NCBI GenBank assembly: GCA_004352715.1
Contig: SCFE01000002.1
Span: 3,485,327 to 3,549,326 of the forward strand
Direction of reading: 5' to 3'
Source: Hofstenia miamia
Lineage: Eukaryota > Xenacoelomorpha > Acoela
Length of the DNA: 64,000 nt
Positions within the stretch are counted from its first letter, which is position 1; each line of letters starts with the position of its first letter. This document shows, piece by piece, positions 43,136 to 55,100 of this stretch. The notes beneath the pieces were generated by a model. It had not been told where the DNA came from. It did not search any database and saw only the letters and a program-made list of their open reading frames with translations. The position numbers and the translations under genes are program-made.

Positions 43136-46100
43136 TATAAGAAAAAATTCAATATTCTCCAACATTGCAAATCTACTATCTCCATTCTAGTTAATTTAAG
43201 TGAAGTAGGAATTGTTTATGATTTTGAAAATGTTTTAAAAGCCTATAACTCATGAAATCAGGGCTGGCATAAAAATGTTTTTTAGCAAAAAACAAAAAAA
43301 CTATTCTATTTGTTTTTTTGTTTAAAACATATTTTGTTTCAGAAAATTTAATTTAAACTTGTTATGCAACTTGATCAAAAACTTTAACAGATGGGAGCAA
43401 AATGTAAGTTGATGAACCTTCTCATTCGAAAGGATATTTCGTAGGTAGGTGAATTGGCATTTCACATTGTGCTAAAAAACAAGTTGAATACTTTGCAATT
43501 GGGGGCTGCGTGAAAATGTTCTTTAATGTATTTCGATTCAAGCGATAACGCAACAATAACAATGTGGAAATCGCCTATGAAAAAATACATGAAAAAAACA
43601 GTGAAAAAAACACTGTTTAATTAAAGCAGGTTTTAAATCAGCCAGTCCTGCATGAAATGTTTCGAAATTTGCGAATATTTTGTGGAGGTACATAAATTGA
43701 TGGGTATACAGTGTACATGAAATTGGAAACAACTCCTTCATTCACTCCTCATTTAGTGAGCCTTCCTGCGTCTAAACGCAACTCTGGTTTAACACCATCA
43801 AAAATAACCTTAATGATAGAATTATGTGCATTATTCCCGTACGATTATACTCATAAATATTGGATTACATAAGAACACACTACTTATACTTGCTCTCCCA
43901 CGATCATTCGCTAGGCAAAATGATGCTTTTAAATCCCTACTTAAACAATACATTGAGAGACGTAATAATGACAGATATAATTAGTGTTCATTGCCATCAT
44001 TGCTAACCAAGCTACTTCAAATAAACATCACAGAAAACTTCAAATGTGAACTACTTTAGTTAACAATTTATAACGACTTTTATATCCCACTAACAAAGAG
44101 AATGAGCATTTTATTATAATAAAAGTAAAATTCCGCGCAATCCCGAAATGTTGCAAACTAACTAGGCAATAAACAAAAATAGAATAGATTCAACTATCTC
44201 AGTAATACATTTTTCAATTTCGCCTAATAGTTTACTTATATAGCTTAATGTTGAAGGAAAGAATTTAAGTTTCTTGCTTAAAAGTAATTCCCCAAGTGAC
44301 ACAACCAGTTAACCTACGTTACTTGCACCCATGTTATGTCCTCGTAAGAAAGAGTCAATTAAGTTCGCACTCTTCTTAAATTGTTTTATTTAAAAATATA
44401 TTTTCCAACTTAAAATCAATGAACGTTAAGTAACAAATGTTTGTTTATTACAAATATTTCAAGCTACCGTTACCTAGTAATACCATACTGAACAATACTT
44501 GGAAAAAAAACACATTTGATGATTAAAGATTTTTGAAAAAAAACAAGGTTTACTCTGTCAGCCTTAACTATATCAAAATGCATGACACTAGAAGTAAAAT
44601 GAGAAATTTCTTGTCCGTGAGATCATAATTTACAATGATTAATTAACATAAAATTTTAAAATATAGCTTTTGAATGTTATGCAATAAACGGGAAAATGGC
44701 TTAATAGATTGTAAAGAAGGCTTGCAAATAAACTAACAGGTTTGTCTGCTAGAAACTGAGGCTTGTATGAAAACAAACAAGTATGTTTCACAAACAACAA
44801 CAGAAATTAATTGGAAAATGAATTAACAAAGACTTGACTTGAAACACAGAATTCTCTAATTTAATGTTTCTAAATTGACGATATAATTTCTTCGAATTTC
44901 TGAAGAAAAATTGCAAGTTCCGATTACCTAGTAGTACCATCCTGCAACAAAACCTCAAAAATTAGTGTATGCTTTTGAAACTGCCTGAATACACACCGTA
45001 TTACTCTTCCAGCGACTCTAGCAGACATAGTTTTCTGTGATTTTTTTAAAGCTTCTATCTCCTCCCTTTTTCGCTGTAGTTGAGCTTCACGTTGTCGCCT
45101 ATCGACTTCAAGATTTTGAATGCGAATCTAAATATGCCATGAATTGACTAAGTGTTTATATTAACAAATAAAACTAAAAATGAAATATTGATTTTCACGT
45201 TCGCGTGCAAATCATTATTTTATTTACGCGTTACTCCTTAATCGTTACAACACATAGTACGACACTACTCCTTAATCGTTACAACACATAGTACGACGCT
45301 ATCACGGGTGTGAAATTCTATAGTAAATGTGACATTACCGAACCTTCTCCGGTTTTAAGAAAGATTGAAAAAGCCAAGAAATTGGTTTGGTTAGATTCGT
45401 AGTTCCGAATCACCGTGTCGCGGTACATAGTCTTTGTAGGCATATGGGCAACGATAACGAAGACATGCATTTGCGTTTAATTACCAATATAAGAGAGTTT
45501 GAAAATTTTAATCAGTCTTTTTTGAAAGTCTGATCGGTTTTCTACGGCCTTTATTAAACATCAGACTCAATTAAGGTCACTCATCTATATTTAATCGACG
45601 GGCGGATTTCGGGCACAGTGGAGACCGGGCGGGTATCGAACAGAGGAACTTGAGTGGTCAATTTTCAAAAAAGCAACGGTTGAAGTCAGTTATTGCTCGC
45701 ATGGCTTCAGACCTCTTGATATTTAAGCATTAGGCATGGAGGAAATGTGGAACTTTGTCAAAACATTCGAATTTTCATTGAAAAAATATATTTAATCTAA
45801 TTATCTCTAGCAATCTTAATGTTTTGATAAATACTTTACTTAGTGCTTGTATCTTTTTTATCAGTATTATTCTATCAATAGAATTTCATTCGTGGTAGCC
45901 ACTTTTCTATGAAATTTTGTAAACTAGTTTTACTATAAAATAATATCATCGGAGATTAATAGCAGAATTATTATAAAATTTTGTTTAATAAAAATAGAAA
46001 AGTGAAATTCGTTACACAGTAATAGATTTTCTCCACTTTATTAAATATTAAACATTAAATTAGTTGACAGTTCAAAACTGATTTTTCAGTTTAACACTAA

Positions 46101-49100
46101 AAATGGAAATTACATTCGGGCATTGATTTTTTAACGAATAGGTTTAAAGCCGTAGTGAATATTAAACGTAATTAAATGTTGTAACGCATTCAATTCATTA
46201 ATTGGAAACCACTTTCATGTATTTAGCAATACCAAAAACTTCATGTCAAGTTGAAAACATGCCTACTCAATGAAATTCAAAACAATAAAGATAACTAATT
46301 TTAGAAGAGGTAATTGAATTAATATTAAAATTAAATTAAAATATAATTAATATTTCTCAAAGTACTCAAGAAAATAAAGTAGATATATGAAAATTAGATG
46401 AATTTTTAATGCATTTTTGACATTAAGTTTATTAAAAATTTGTTTTTACTTCTCTACTTAACAATTAATAATGCCTCAATTCATTCAGCCGGAAAAAAGT
46501 AAAGAGAAGACAGCGACCTTTTAAGAATTACTTAATTAACAGCAGTTGTCCTGCCTCGAAACTTACATTTGACAATGAGATTGACTAAAGGATCAATCTG
46601 TCCGTAATCTCAGTTTGATTAACTCCACTCTATGGTTGAAAAATGGACATCTGTTGGAAAAATTATGATGGTAGAAGAAAGTCTTAACCAGTATGCGCAA
46701 ATTCTTAAAACATACATCTGGTTCTTCCTGCGTGATACACTAGCTAGAACAAGGAATCAAATTAAAACTCACAGGGTGAAAACCCTAACCCCAGCACAAA
46801 ANNNNNNNNNNNNNNNNNNNNNGTAATCTCAGTTTGATTAACTCCACTCTATGGTTGAAAAATGGACATCTGTTGGAAAAATTATGATGGTAGAAGAAAG
46901 TCTTAACCAGTATGCGCAAATTCTTAAAACATACATCTGGTTCTTCCTGCGTGATACACTAGCTAGAACAAGGAATCAAATTAAAACTCACAGGGTGAAA
47001 ACCCTAACCCCAGCACAAAAAAAGAAAATTGAGACTTCTGATTAATATTGGTCATAGTATGGGATCACAGCCCTCAGCAATGTACCCAATCTTATATTCA
47101 TTGGAATAGGTGGACTACCAATTTCATGAAACAAACGTTGGCGTGGCCACCAGCCCTGCATGCAATTTTGAAAACGGTTTATTGAGCATAAACAAATTAT
47201 AAACTTGTCCAGCTTAACTATGAGTACCTGGCCATTGACTATTGACGTAATCTTCTTTTTAAGAACTGTTGGAGATTCAACAGCTTCACTTTCCAATAAA
47301 AAGCGCTTGTCTGTTACTACATTGCCACTTATACTAACGTCACGCTCACTCTCGCTACTGGAACATTGACCCGGAAAAATTGCACTAGCATTTTGAGAAA
47401 GAATAGGAAACTCAAATTTGCAATTTCTTTTAAAACTTTAGCGGATTTTTTTCATCATATATTAACCGTATTCCTTGATCACAAATTTTTAGATATGCAT
47501 CTAGTTCATCGTTAGGAGTCACACTAGGTCGGATCTAATTTATGACATCTTTATTTATCCTCTTGCGCATTGATTCGAAAGGATCATCAATTTTAGAATT
47601 CTTGGAAGTTGGCGGTTTATTCCTAAATTAGTACTCTGAGACATTTAAGGGGGAGAAGTGCTTTCAAATCTTGATGACCTTTATTATTGCTATGATTTCT
47701 CCTCAAAATATTTCTTGCTTTATTTGGGAATAATATAAAATAATTTGAATATCTCAACTCCTTTACGCTAAACATTTTTAAACACTGGGTGCCACTCATT
47801 CAATCAATATCTGAAGCAAAACAATGATATATATTTTACTCAAGAAAGCCGACCATGAAGTTGTATTTTCGGTTGGCCGGTTTTAAAACCGGCCCGGCAG
47901 CGGTTTCAACTCTGAGCTAACATATATTCAGCAGTTATCTTAATTATTTTTCAATTTCTAAGAATTGATTGTATGCAATTGACTTTATTTCAGTAATTGT
48001 CAATTTTGACTGTTTTTGAATAGTGCTAAAAGTCAATATTTGTTCGTAAATGAAGTCAGTGGTGAATGGAACTATCAATAATCTACATAGTAGAGAAGAT
48101 TTACAAACCCCATCCACGTTTATAGATGGGCGCGAGACATTTTTTACAACTGACTTTCTATCGAATAACACAAACGAAAAAGAGTTACTTATGTAATAAT
48201 CTATTTAATTAACATCAACATTTGCTAATCAACTTCATAAAAAAATAATTTATTGAAATAATGAATTTGTTTCATCTGGTGGGAAGAAAATGACTTGGAA
48301 AACACATTTAAATAGTTTTAAATTCTACGATTATTCTACTAAAGGGTTGATATGCAATTCTGGTAAATAGCATACAATTTCGTGTGGGCAACCTTACAGT
48401 AAACGATGGGAACATGGCTGGTTGCTTTTTCAAAATTTGGTCTGAGATGAAAGCCAACTAATCGAAAATAATACTGAAGTGATCACGTGCTTATTTATTG
48501 TTGACGCTTAATTTTTCTAGCCACTCAGTGTTATTAAAAATTGTTTTAAAATAAGGGAAACGGGTGACTTGAATTGGCTGGGATCGAAGTACAGTCAATT
48601 TAAGTTATTTGGTGAAAAAATTATGACTTACATCTTTTTTTCGCTGTTCTTTTTGCATTTTTGCCAATTTCAAATTATTTCCATGTTCTCTTTGGCGGTG
48701 TTTTGCCTGCTCTTCAGTAAACTGTCGCATTAGTTTTACCTAAATGAAAGTATTCTTTAAAAGTGCACATTATGAAACAGTCCGCACAAATCTTGTACGA
48801 CAACACATTCTACCTCTGCAATGTGAATTTAGAGGTTCACTGCCTCTCATTTGCTTACTTATTGACAGAAATTGTGTTTCACATTTTTCACTCAAAGTGT
48901 GACGCACACAACTGACATTAAATAAAATGCTAATATCTAGAACCATTTCTAATGGCAATATTTAGGGAATGCATTATTTCAGAGTATTGAAAAAGTAAAA
49001 AAAGTCTATAAAGCTTTATTCAAACAAGGTGACAAACGTTTCCTTTTTTATGAATGGTTATCACAATGCAAATTATGCAACACGGACATCTTGAGAATGA

Positions 49101-52100
49101 TTCATCCCTCAAAATAGTATACAAATGAAAACTCAACGGTTATCGGGACAGTTTTATGCGCGGATTTAAAATATGCAATTTGCAAAATGTTTTATTGAGG
49201 GCTTTTTGCAAAAAAATCGATTTTTTAAATTTTCTACTTCCATATATGGAAGTTGAATATAAATTTAATGTCTCTGGACTTCTAAAGAATGCACAGACAA
49301 TTTTTTTGCTCTTTCTGGGTAAAATTATTTTCAGAAGATTGTAAGTATGCACATTCGTAATCAAATATTGAAGTAATTTCAATCACATGACTCGACTGTT
49401 GCGCGCGCGTGTCATACTTCCGGTAATGATGTGCAATTCAGTTCGTCGATATGCCTTACCTCATTGTTAACAACAACTTTTACAACAATTTTATTAACAC
49501 GTGGAAACGGGCGCCTGCTGCTAATTGGTAATATCAGCACTAAATCAATAAAACTTATATTGGTCTTGTTACGTACTGTCCTTGACATGTGATATTTAAG
49601 GAATGTATTTGAAAAAACCACTAATGCACCCACTTCAACAAAACCTTGCAAATTATTGGATGCCATATTGTACACACCGAAAATGTAGTATACGCTCCAG
49701 AGCGTTCTAACTATTTATAAATTGCTGCAAGGTTCCTAGCCGTGTTTATAGAAGGTCTTGTCTACGCGTAGCTGCCGACATTATATGTATAGGTTTGACC
49801 TTACTTCGTGTGGAGGCCCCCTCGAGCGCAAACGAATATAAGTGTTTCTGCTATTCTGCTACGCATTCGCCATAGCAACTTGTCAAAAATTCTGCTTCTA
49901 CCCAACCAGAGAAAACCAGCATGCTTTGAAATATTCCTTTTGTCACACATAGTACGGCGATTGGAATGACTTGCTATGTCTTGCTTCTGGTAATTTCCCG
50001 CTCAGATGGAAAAGATGTTGTTGAAGCAGTTCACGCTGCAGCACACTGTATGCAGGACTGTACAAGTCCTAAACATCTTTCTGCCATGTTCGGAAAAAAG
50101 GAATTCTTTCAATATTATCCGGATAGTTTCCCAGTTGCCATGAGCACTATCTTCGTGACAACTTTTCAGCGGTTGTATGACACTCCGATAAATAACATTC
50201 TCATTTATTCTTTCATCTTAACGGAATTAGCTAAGATTCGCCATTAAATGTGACCAGTAAAGAGTAAATTAGTCGAAGACTATCAATTTGTATTACCGGC
50301 CGGCCTGCATTCGCTTGGAAATTTCAAGAAAGACCGATAAAATTACCGGCCTAATTTGAAAAAAATTCTTGTTTTATTTATAAGTTGGAAATATTTGCTT
50401 AGTTTATGAGAAAATCCTATGAAAATCTAAAGGTTCACAAAATTTCAGAAAGTTTGAACCAATGTACTTTTCTAATATTCGATTAGACACTTAAGCATTT
50501 GAACGACTTTCGGTTGCGAGCACATTCCACCGCAAATTTCAGCTGAGAAGTTAGACACATCCTAATAAAGGATTGTTTGGCTTTAGTGGAAAAATTATAT
50601 ATAAGTGAGGTTAAATGCCACAGCAATATAAACCCTAATGATTGATAATTTAACTCTTAGTTTTATGTATTTTAATCATCAAACAAAATATATTAACTAA
50701 ACAAACCGAAACCTTCACAATTTAAATTCATTGAAAAACGAAAACTGACTTAACTTATGCAAATAATTGATATTTAGAAAATATCAAAATTGTGTTTTTT
50801 GTCAGAAATATCAGATCTTTTAATCACAATGTGTAATTTTCAATGCAAATATAATTCACCGACAAAACCGGCCGGTATTAACCATTGCCGGCCAACTACC
50901 GGCCTTAAAACTTCCGGCAGGTTCCAACTCTTATTGTTGATACAGCCTTTGCTACCAATGGACCGTATTGTGAAGATGTTATGGGTTTTATTAATCCGCA
51001 TCATCCAGGAAGTAAAGTTTTGAATTATAGTCCTATAGAAATTCTGGCATCTTCTGAAAATGTTGAGGAACCCATACCCGTTGGTGAGTCGAAATTCTTC
51101 TGGACTTTGACGTGGTACACGCATAAGAAAACAATCCGACAGCTGCGGAGCTGAAGGAGACTCTGGAGGTGTGTTGGAATAGACTCTGGAGTGGGCATGT
51201 ATTTACTAGTGTTATGATGATCTATTTGTAAGTGCATTTTAGTGATGATTAAATTTTTGGAAAGAAACTACGTGTTTAGAAATAAAAGATCTGTTTCTTT
51301 TAAATTGGTGTACGTGTAAATCACAAGCATAATCCCTCGTCTCTACATGAGTTAAAACGCCTCATAGGTGAGGCATGGACGTTTTGTCACAATCTGCATT
51401 TGAATGCATCGTTGCATCGCGCGGTTCTGCTTAACGAGGTTTGGCACTCCAAATATTAATATATTCATCCTTGAAGGGACATGTTTTTGTTTGCTTTTAC
51501 ATATTGTAGTATTTTACACAACTATTGTGGTACTTTGTAAGTGTATAGCAGCCGTTTGACATTAAATAGATACTGTTATTGTCTTCAAGCAGTCTTTTCA
51601 CTCAACATTAAAAAATGCTCGTAGACTGAGGTTTTAGCGAGTGAAACATCCACTACTATTAAGAAGTTAGATAAACGTAACTTAAATCGTTTAACCAAAT
51701 TTTACGGTAGTCTAAATCTGAACAAAACAACGATATAGAAATCAAATATCTTAATTGCATTTTATGATCTAAAGCTTTTAGTTAATAAAAACCTGTTTAA
51801 TAATTAAAAACACATTTTTGTAGACAGAACCGTTTCCAAAATCAACATCAGCAATACAGAGAATTGAATTATTGATGTATTAGCCCAGGTTTAGATGACC
51901 GACTCAATTAGGTGAGGTTTTTTATAATTAGTTAGATTAGAAAAATTGGGTCACGCCTTAAATTAGTGCAATTTTGAACAAGGAATTCCGAGTTCTTCAT
52001 CACCTATTAGGATGAAGCTCTTAGTCATCGTAATAATATTTAATGAACATCGCATATAAATGGAATGCTACCTTATTTCGCTTCATTTCTTCCATTTCTT

Positions 52101-55100
52101 TCGTGATTTTTTGTAACCTTTGTTCATTAGCTTTGTTCTCCTGCATAAGACGCATGTGGCCTTTAAGACCGTTTTTAACCCGTTTTAACTCCTTCTCCAA
52201 ATCATTGATTTTCAGCTTGAAAGTTTTCAGCTTATTTGCATCTTCAGATTTGTTTTCACTTTTTCCTAAAAATATCAGTAAACTTTTTACAAAGAGATGC
52301 GCCACGATGTTCGTAATTGAATAATATAATTAAATTTAACAGTTAATGAACAGAAGACCTTAATAGCATTAACATTTGCTTGACTAATCTCCACTCAACT
52401 TCATATACTCATTTTAAAAGTTTCTTCATTTAAAAACAATTTCCACGTTCCTCTTTCAGAAAACTAGATTTTAGTTTAATCGAAAGCATTTAAAATCTGC
52501 GCTTAACAATCCTCAATATTTAGTTAGCATAATTTCAAAACGTAAGAAGAGTTAAATGATTTAAAGTTTTCAAATTGAAACAATACCTCCTGATTTCAGT
52601 GCAAGGTCTCTAGCGTTTTCCACCTCACTGATTTTATTTTGAAGAAGAATAATCTTGGAGTTATATTCATCCTTGATTGCGTCCATTCTTCTAACACTGT
52701 TTTCCAACTCGATGATTAAACGCTCTTTGATGGTTATCTCATCAGAAATGTTTACCAAATCTTTCTCGATATTAGCTAAACAAAGACGCTAACTTATATT
52801 AAAGAGAATACAATATATAGAATGTAGCGGATTTGTTTAATTGCAATGTGGTATTTATCAAGAAAAAATCCTAAACCTTCACGATAATTGAAAAGACAAC
52901 AAGCTGTTATCAAAGAAATGTACCAGTTGAGTTTGCACCATTTTTTACATTACACAATGTAACAAAAAAATTTTGTGTGTTCCCAGTTTCTAATCACTAT
53001 TTCCCAGTTGCTTATGACTAAAAAAGCAACTGGGAAATAATGATTAGAAACTTTTGAAATTTTGCTTACAAAGCTTATTTTAGTATGCCTGTTGGTGATC
53101 GGGATAAGTCTTGGGCTCCACATTTTTATGTGAATACTGCAGAAAGACTTTGGAAGATAAATCTTGTTAATGTTAATTGGGTTATCCTTATTTTCATGTA
53201 TTTTGAAATGGCTTATCTTACTTGTGCATTTTTAATGATACTACCATGTGTTTATAGGATGGCAGCGTGGGGAGAATACAGCAATGAAGTTTGGCATTCC
53301 ACGAGTTTGGTGGAAACCAACCAACCACACGAATGAATGCTACTTTTGTATGGTTGATCCATCTAAACGTAGATCAGGAAAAAATGCTCCTGCCATGGTG
53401 TATCCAAATATTCCTTCTTCAATTGCTCTGGTTGCTCATTCTGATCAGCTTCCCGCATCAATTTCTCCTACTTCTACACATCACCAGCTCTCGGCTGGTG
53501 AATCAACTTCTGAAGATGATATTCAAAATGATGGATATATCGTAAATTCTAAACTTGAAGAAAGAAATTCATACTATCCAAACCAGCGTGATCTCACTGA
53601 TCTAATTAGAGACCTTGGGTTGACAAAATCCAAGGCAGAGTTGTTGACATCGAGTGTTAAGCAGTGGAACCTGCTGGATGACTCTGTACATGTCACTGAG
53701 CAACGTAAACGACATCAAAACTTTTCACCTTTTTTACTATGTAAGAGCGAGTTTGCTTTTACAAGGTTAGTAGAATTTTTTAGTCTATTAACATTCCTTG
53801 TAACCCAATTCATTGGCGTCTCTTCATTGACAGCTCATCAAAAAGTCGTAGGGCTGTGCTACTCAACAACGGAAACCAATACCCATCTCTTCCTCTTGCC
53901 CATTCCACATTCACCTCAAAGAAACCTATGCAAATGTGCACACACTACTATCTCTCTTACAATATGATCACTAACTGGGAGGTCATATGAGATTTTAAAA
54001 TGATAGCGTTTCTGATGGGACTTCAAAGAGAATTCAAAAAATATCCTTGCCATCTTTGTCTTTGGGATATTAGAAACATACTATAACCAGAAAATTTGGC
54101 CAAAACGGGTATAGTTTACTGTTGGAAAAAATAATGTTAAATAGAGTCCGTTGATAAATCCACAAAAAGTGCTGATGCCTCCACTTCATCTAAAACTTGG
54201 TTTAATTAAACAATTTGTGAATGCACTGGACAAGGATGATGCGGCCTCTAAGTTACTTTCTCCCAAAAACTCAGAAGCTAAGGTAAAAGCTAGTGTCTTT
54301 GTTGGACCTCAAATGAAAAAGATATTCAAGTCTGATGTTTTCATGGAAATGTTAAATGAAACCGAAAAAGAAGTCTGGGAAAGTTTTGCTACTGTGGTAA
54401 ATGGATTTTTGGGAAAACATGGATGACAACTATTCAGATTTCGTAGCCAATTTGGTTGAGTTATATGGTAAAATGAGATGCAGGATGTCAATGAAAATTC
54501 CAAATGTTAGATGCCCACTTGACTGAATTTAAAGAAAATTTAGGTGCATACTCAGAAAAACATGGAGAACGCTCCCATCAAGACATTAAGGAGGAGTTTG
54601 AATGGTGATATCAAGGACAATACAACGAAAATATGATTGGAGATTACATATGAGGATTGATTCGGGAAAGTGATTTGCAATATCGAAGAAAATCTCGCAA
54701 AACAACCAAGTTTTAGTTAAAATGCTGACATCAAATGTGACTACTGTAGCTTATATATAGCTATAGTTGCATTTTTCCTTGAAATTTGTAATGTTTTAAA
54801 TGTTTTGTGCGATCTTTACTGCTTCTACAATTTTATTTGTTTTCACTGTTTGATTCAGTTTCAATAACAACGATAGTTGCTGAAAAAGTTCAGCTGTTTT
54901 CATGCAAAGGAGCACAAAATACATACAAAATGCATAGAAAAACTGAGCAATGAAGTCATTCTTCTGAACACGAAAACAAAGTTTAGAACAAACAATGTCG
55001 ATTTTTGACTGTTACTAGGGGGAAAGTGATTGGGAAATAACAATTAGAACGTGGGGACAAAAATCGTGTTACATGGTGTTATCACTTAAGATTGGGCTGG

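Larger units (their letters stand above)
41007..44996. other. KIF21 intron between exons E and F (4.0 kb)
   Basis: Contains the N-bounded 394 bp duplication and a (TA)n tract at 43100. No gene recognised. Confidence 0.7.
45128..48631. other. KIF21 intron between exons D and E (3.5 kb)
   Basis: Contains the 34 bp tandem pair, an unidentified richer stretch at 45340-45720, the gap-flanking 198 bp copies and the hAT remnant. Confidence 0.7.
48740..52071. other. KIF21 intron between exons C and D (3.3 kb)
   Basis: Contains the two tentative divergent frames near 49.4-50.2 kb, the GGCCGG repeat and the exon-like segment at 50946. The remainder is AT-rich. Confidence 0.65.
52953..55078 (+). mobile_element. 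2.1 kb DNA transposon copy with CAC-type inverted ends and TTA target duplication
   Basis: The left end CACAATGTAAC and the reverse complement of the right end CACCATGTAAC start imperfect inverted repeats of about 50 bp. Both contain TTCTAAT and TATTTCCCA. TTA flanks both ends (52950-52952 and 55079-55081), consistent with a 3 bp target duplication. Inside is a frameshifted plus-strand copy of an unnamed protein family that I recall as multi-copy in invertebrate protein sets. CAC-type ends with a 3 bp duplication resemble the CMC (CACTA-like) group, which is inference. It is inserted in the KIF21 intron between exons A and B. Confidence 0.7.
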
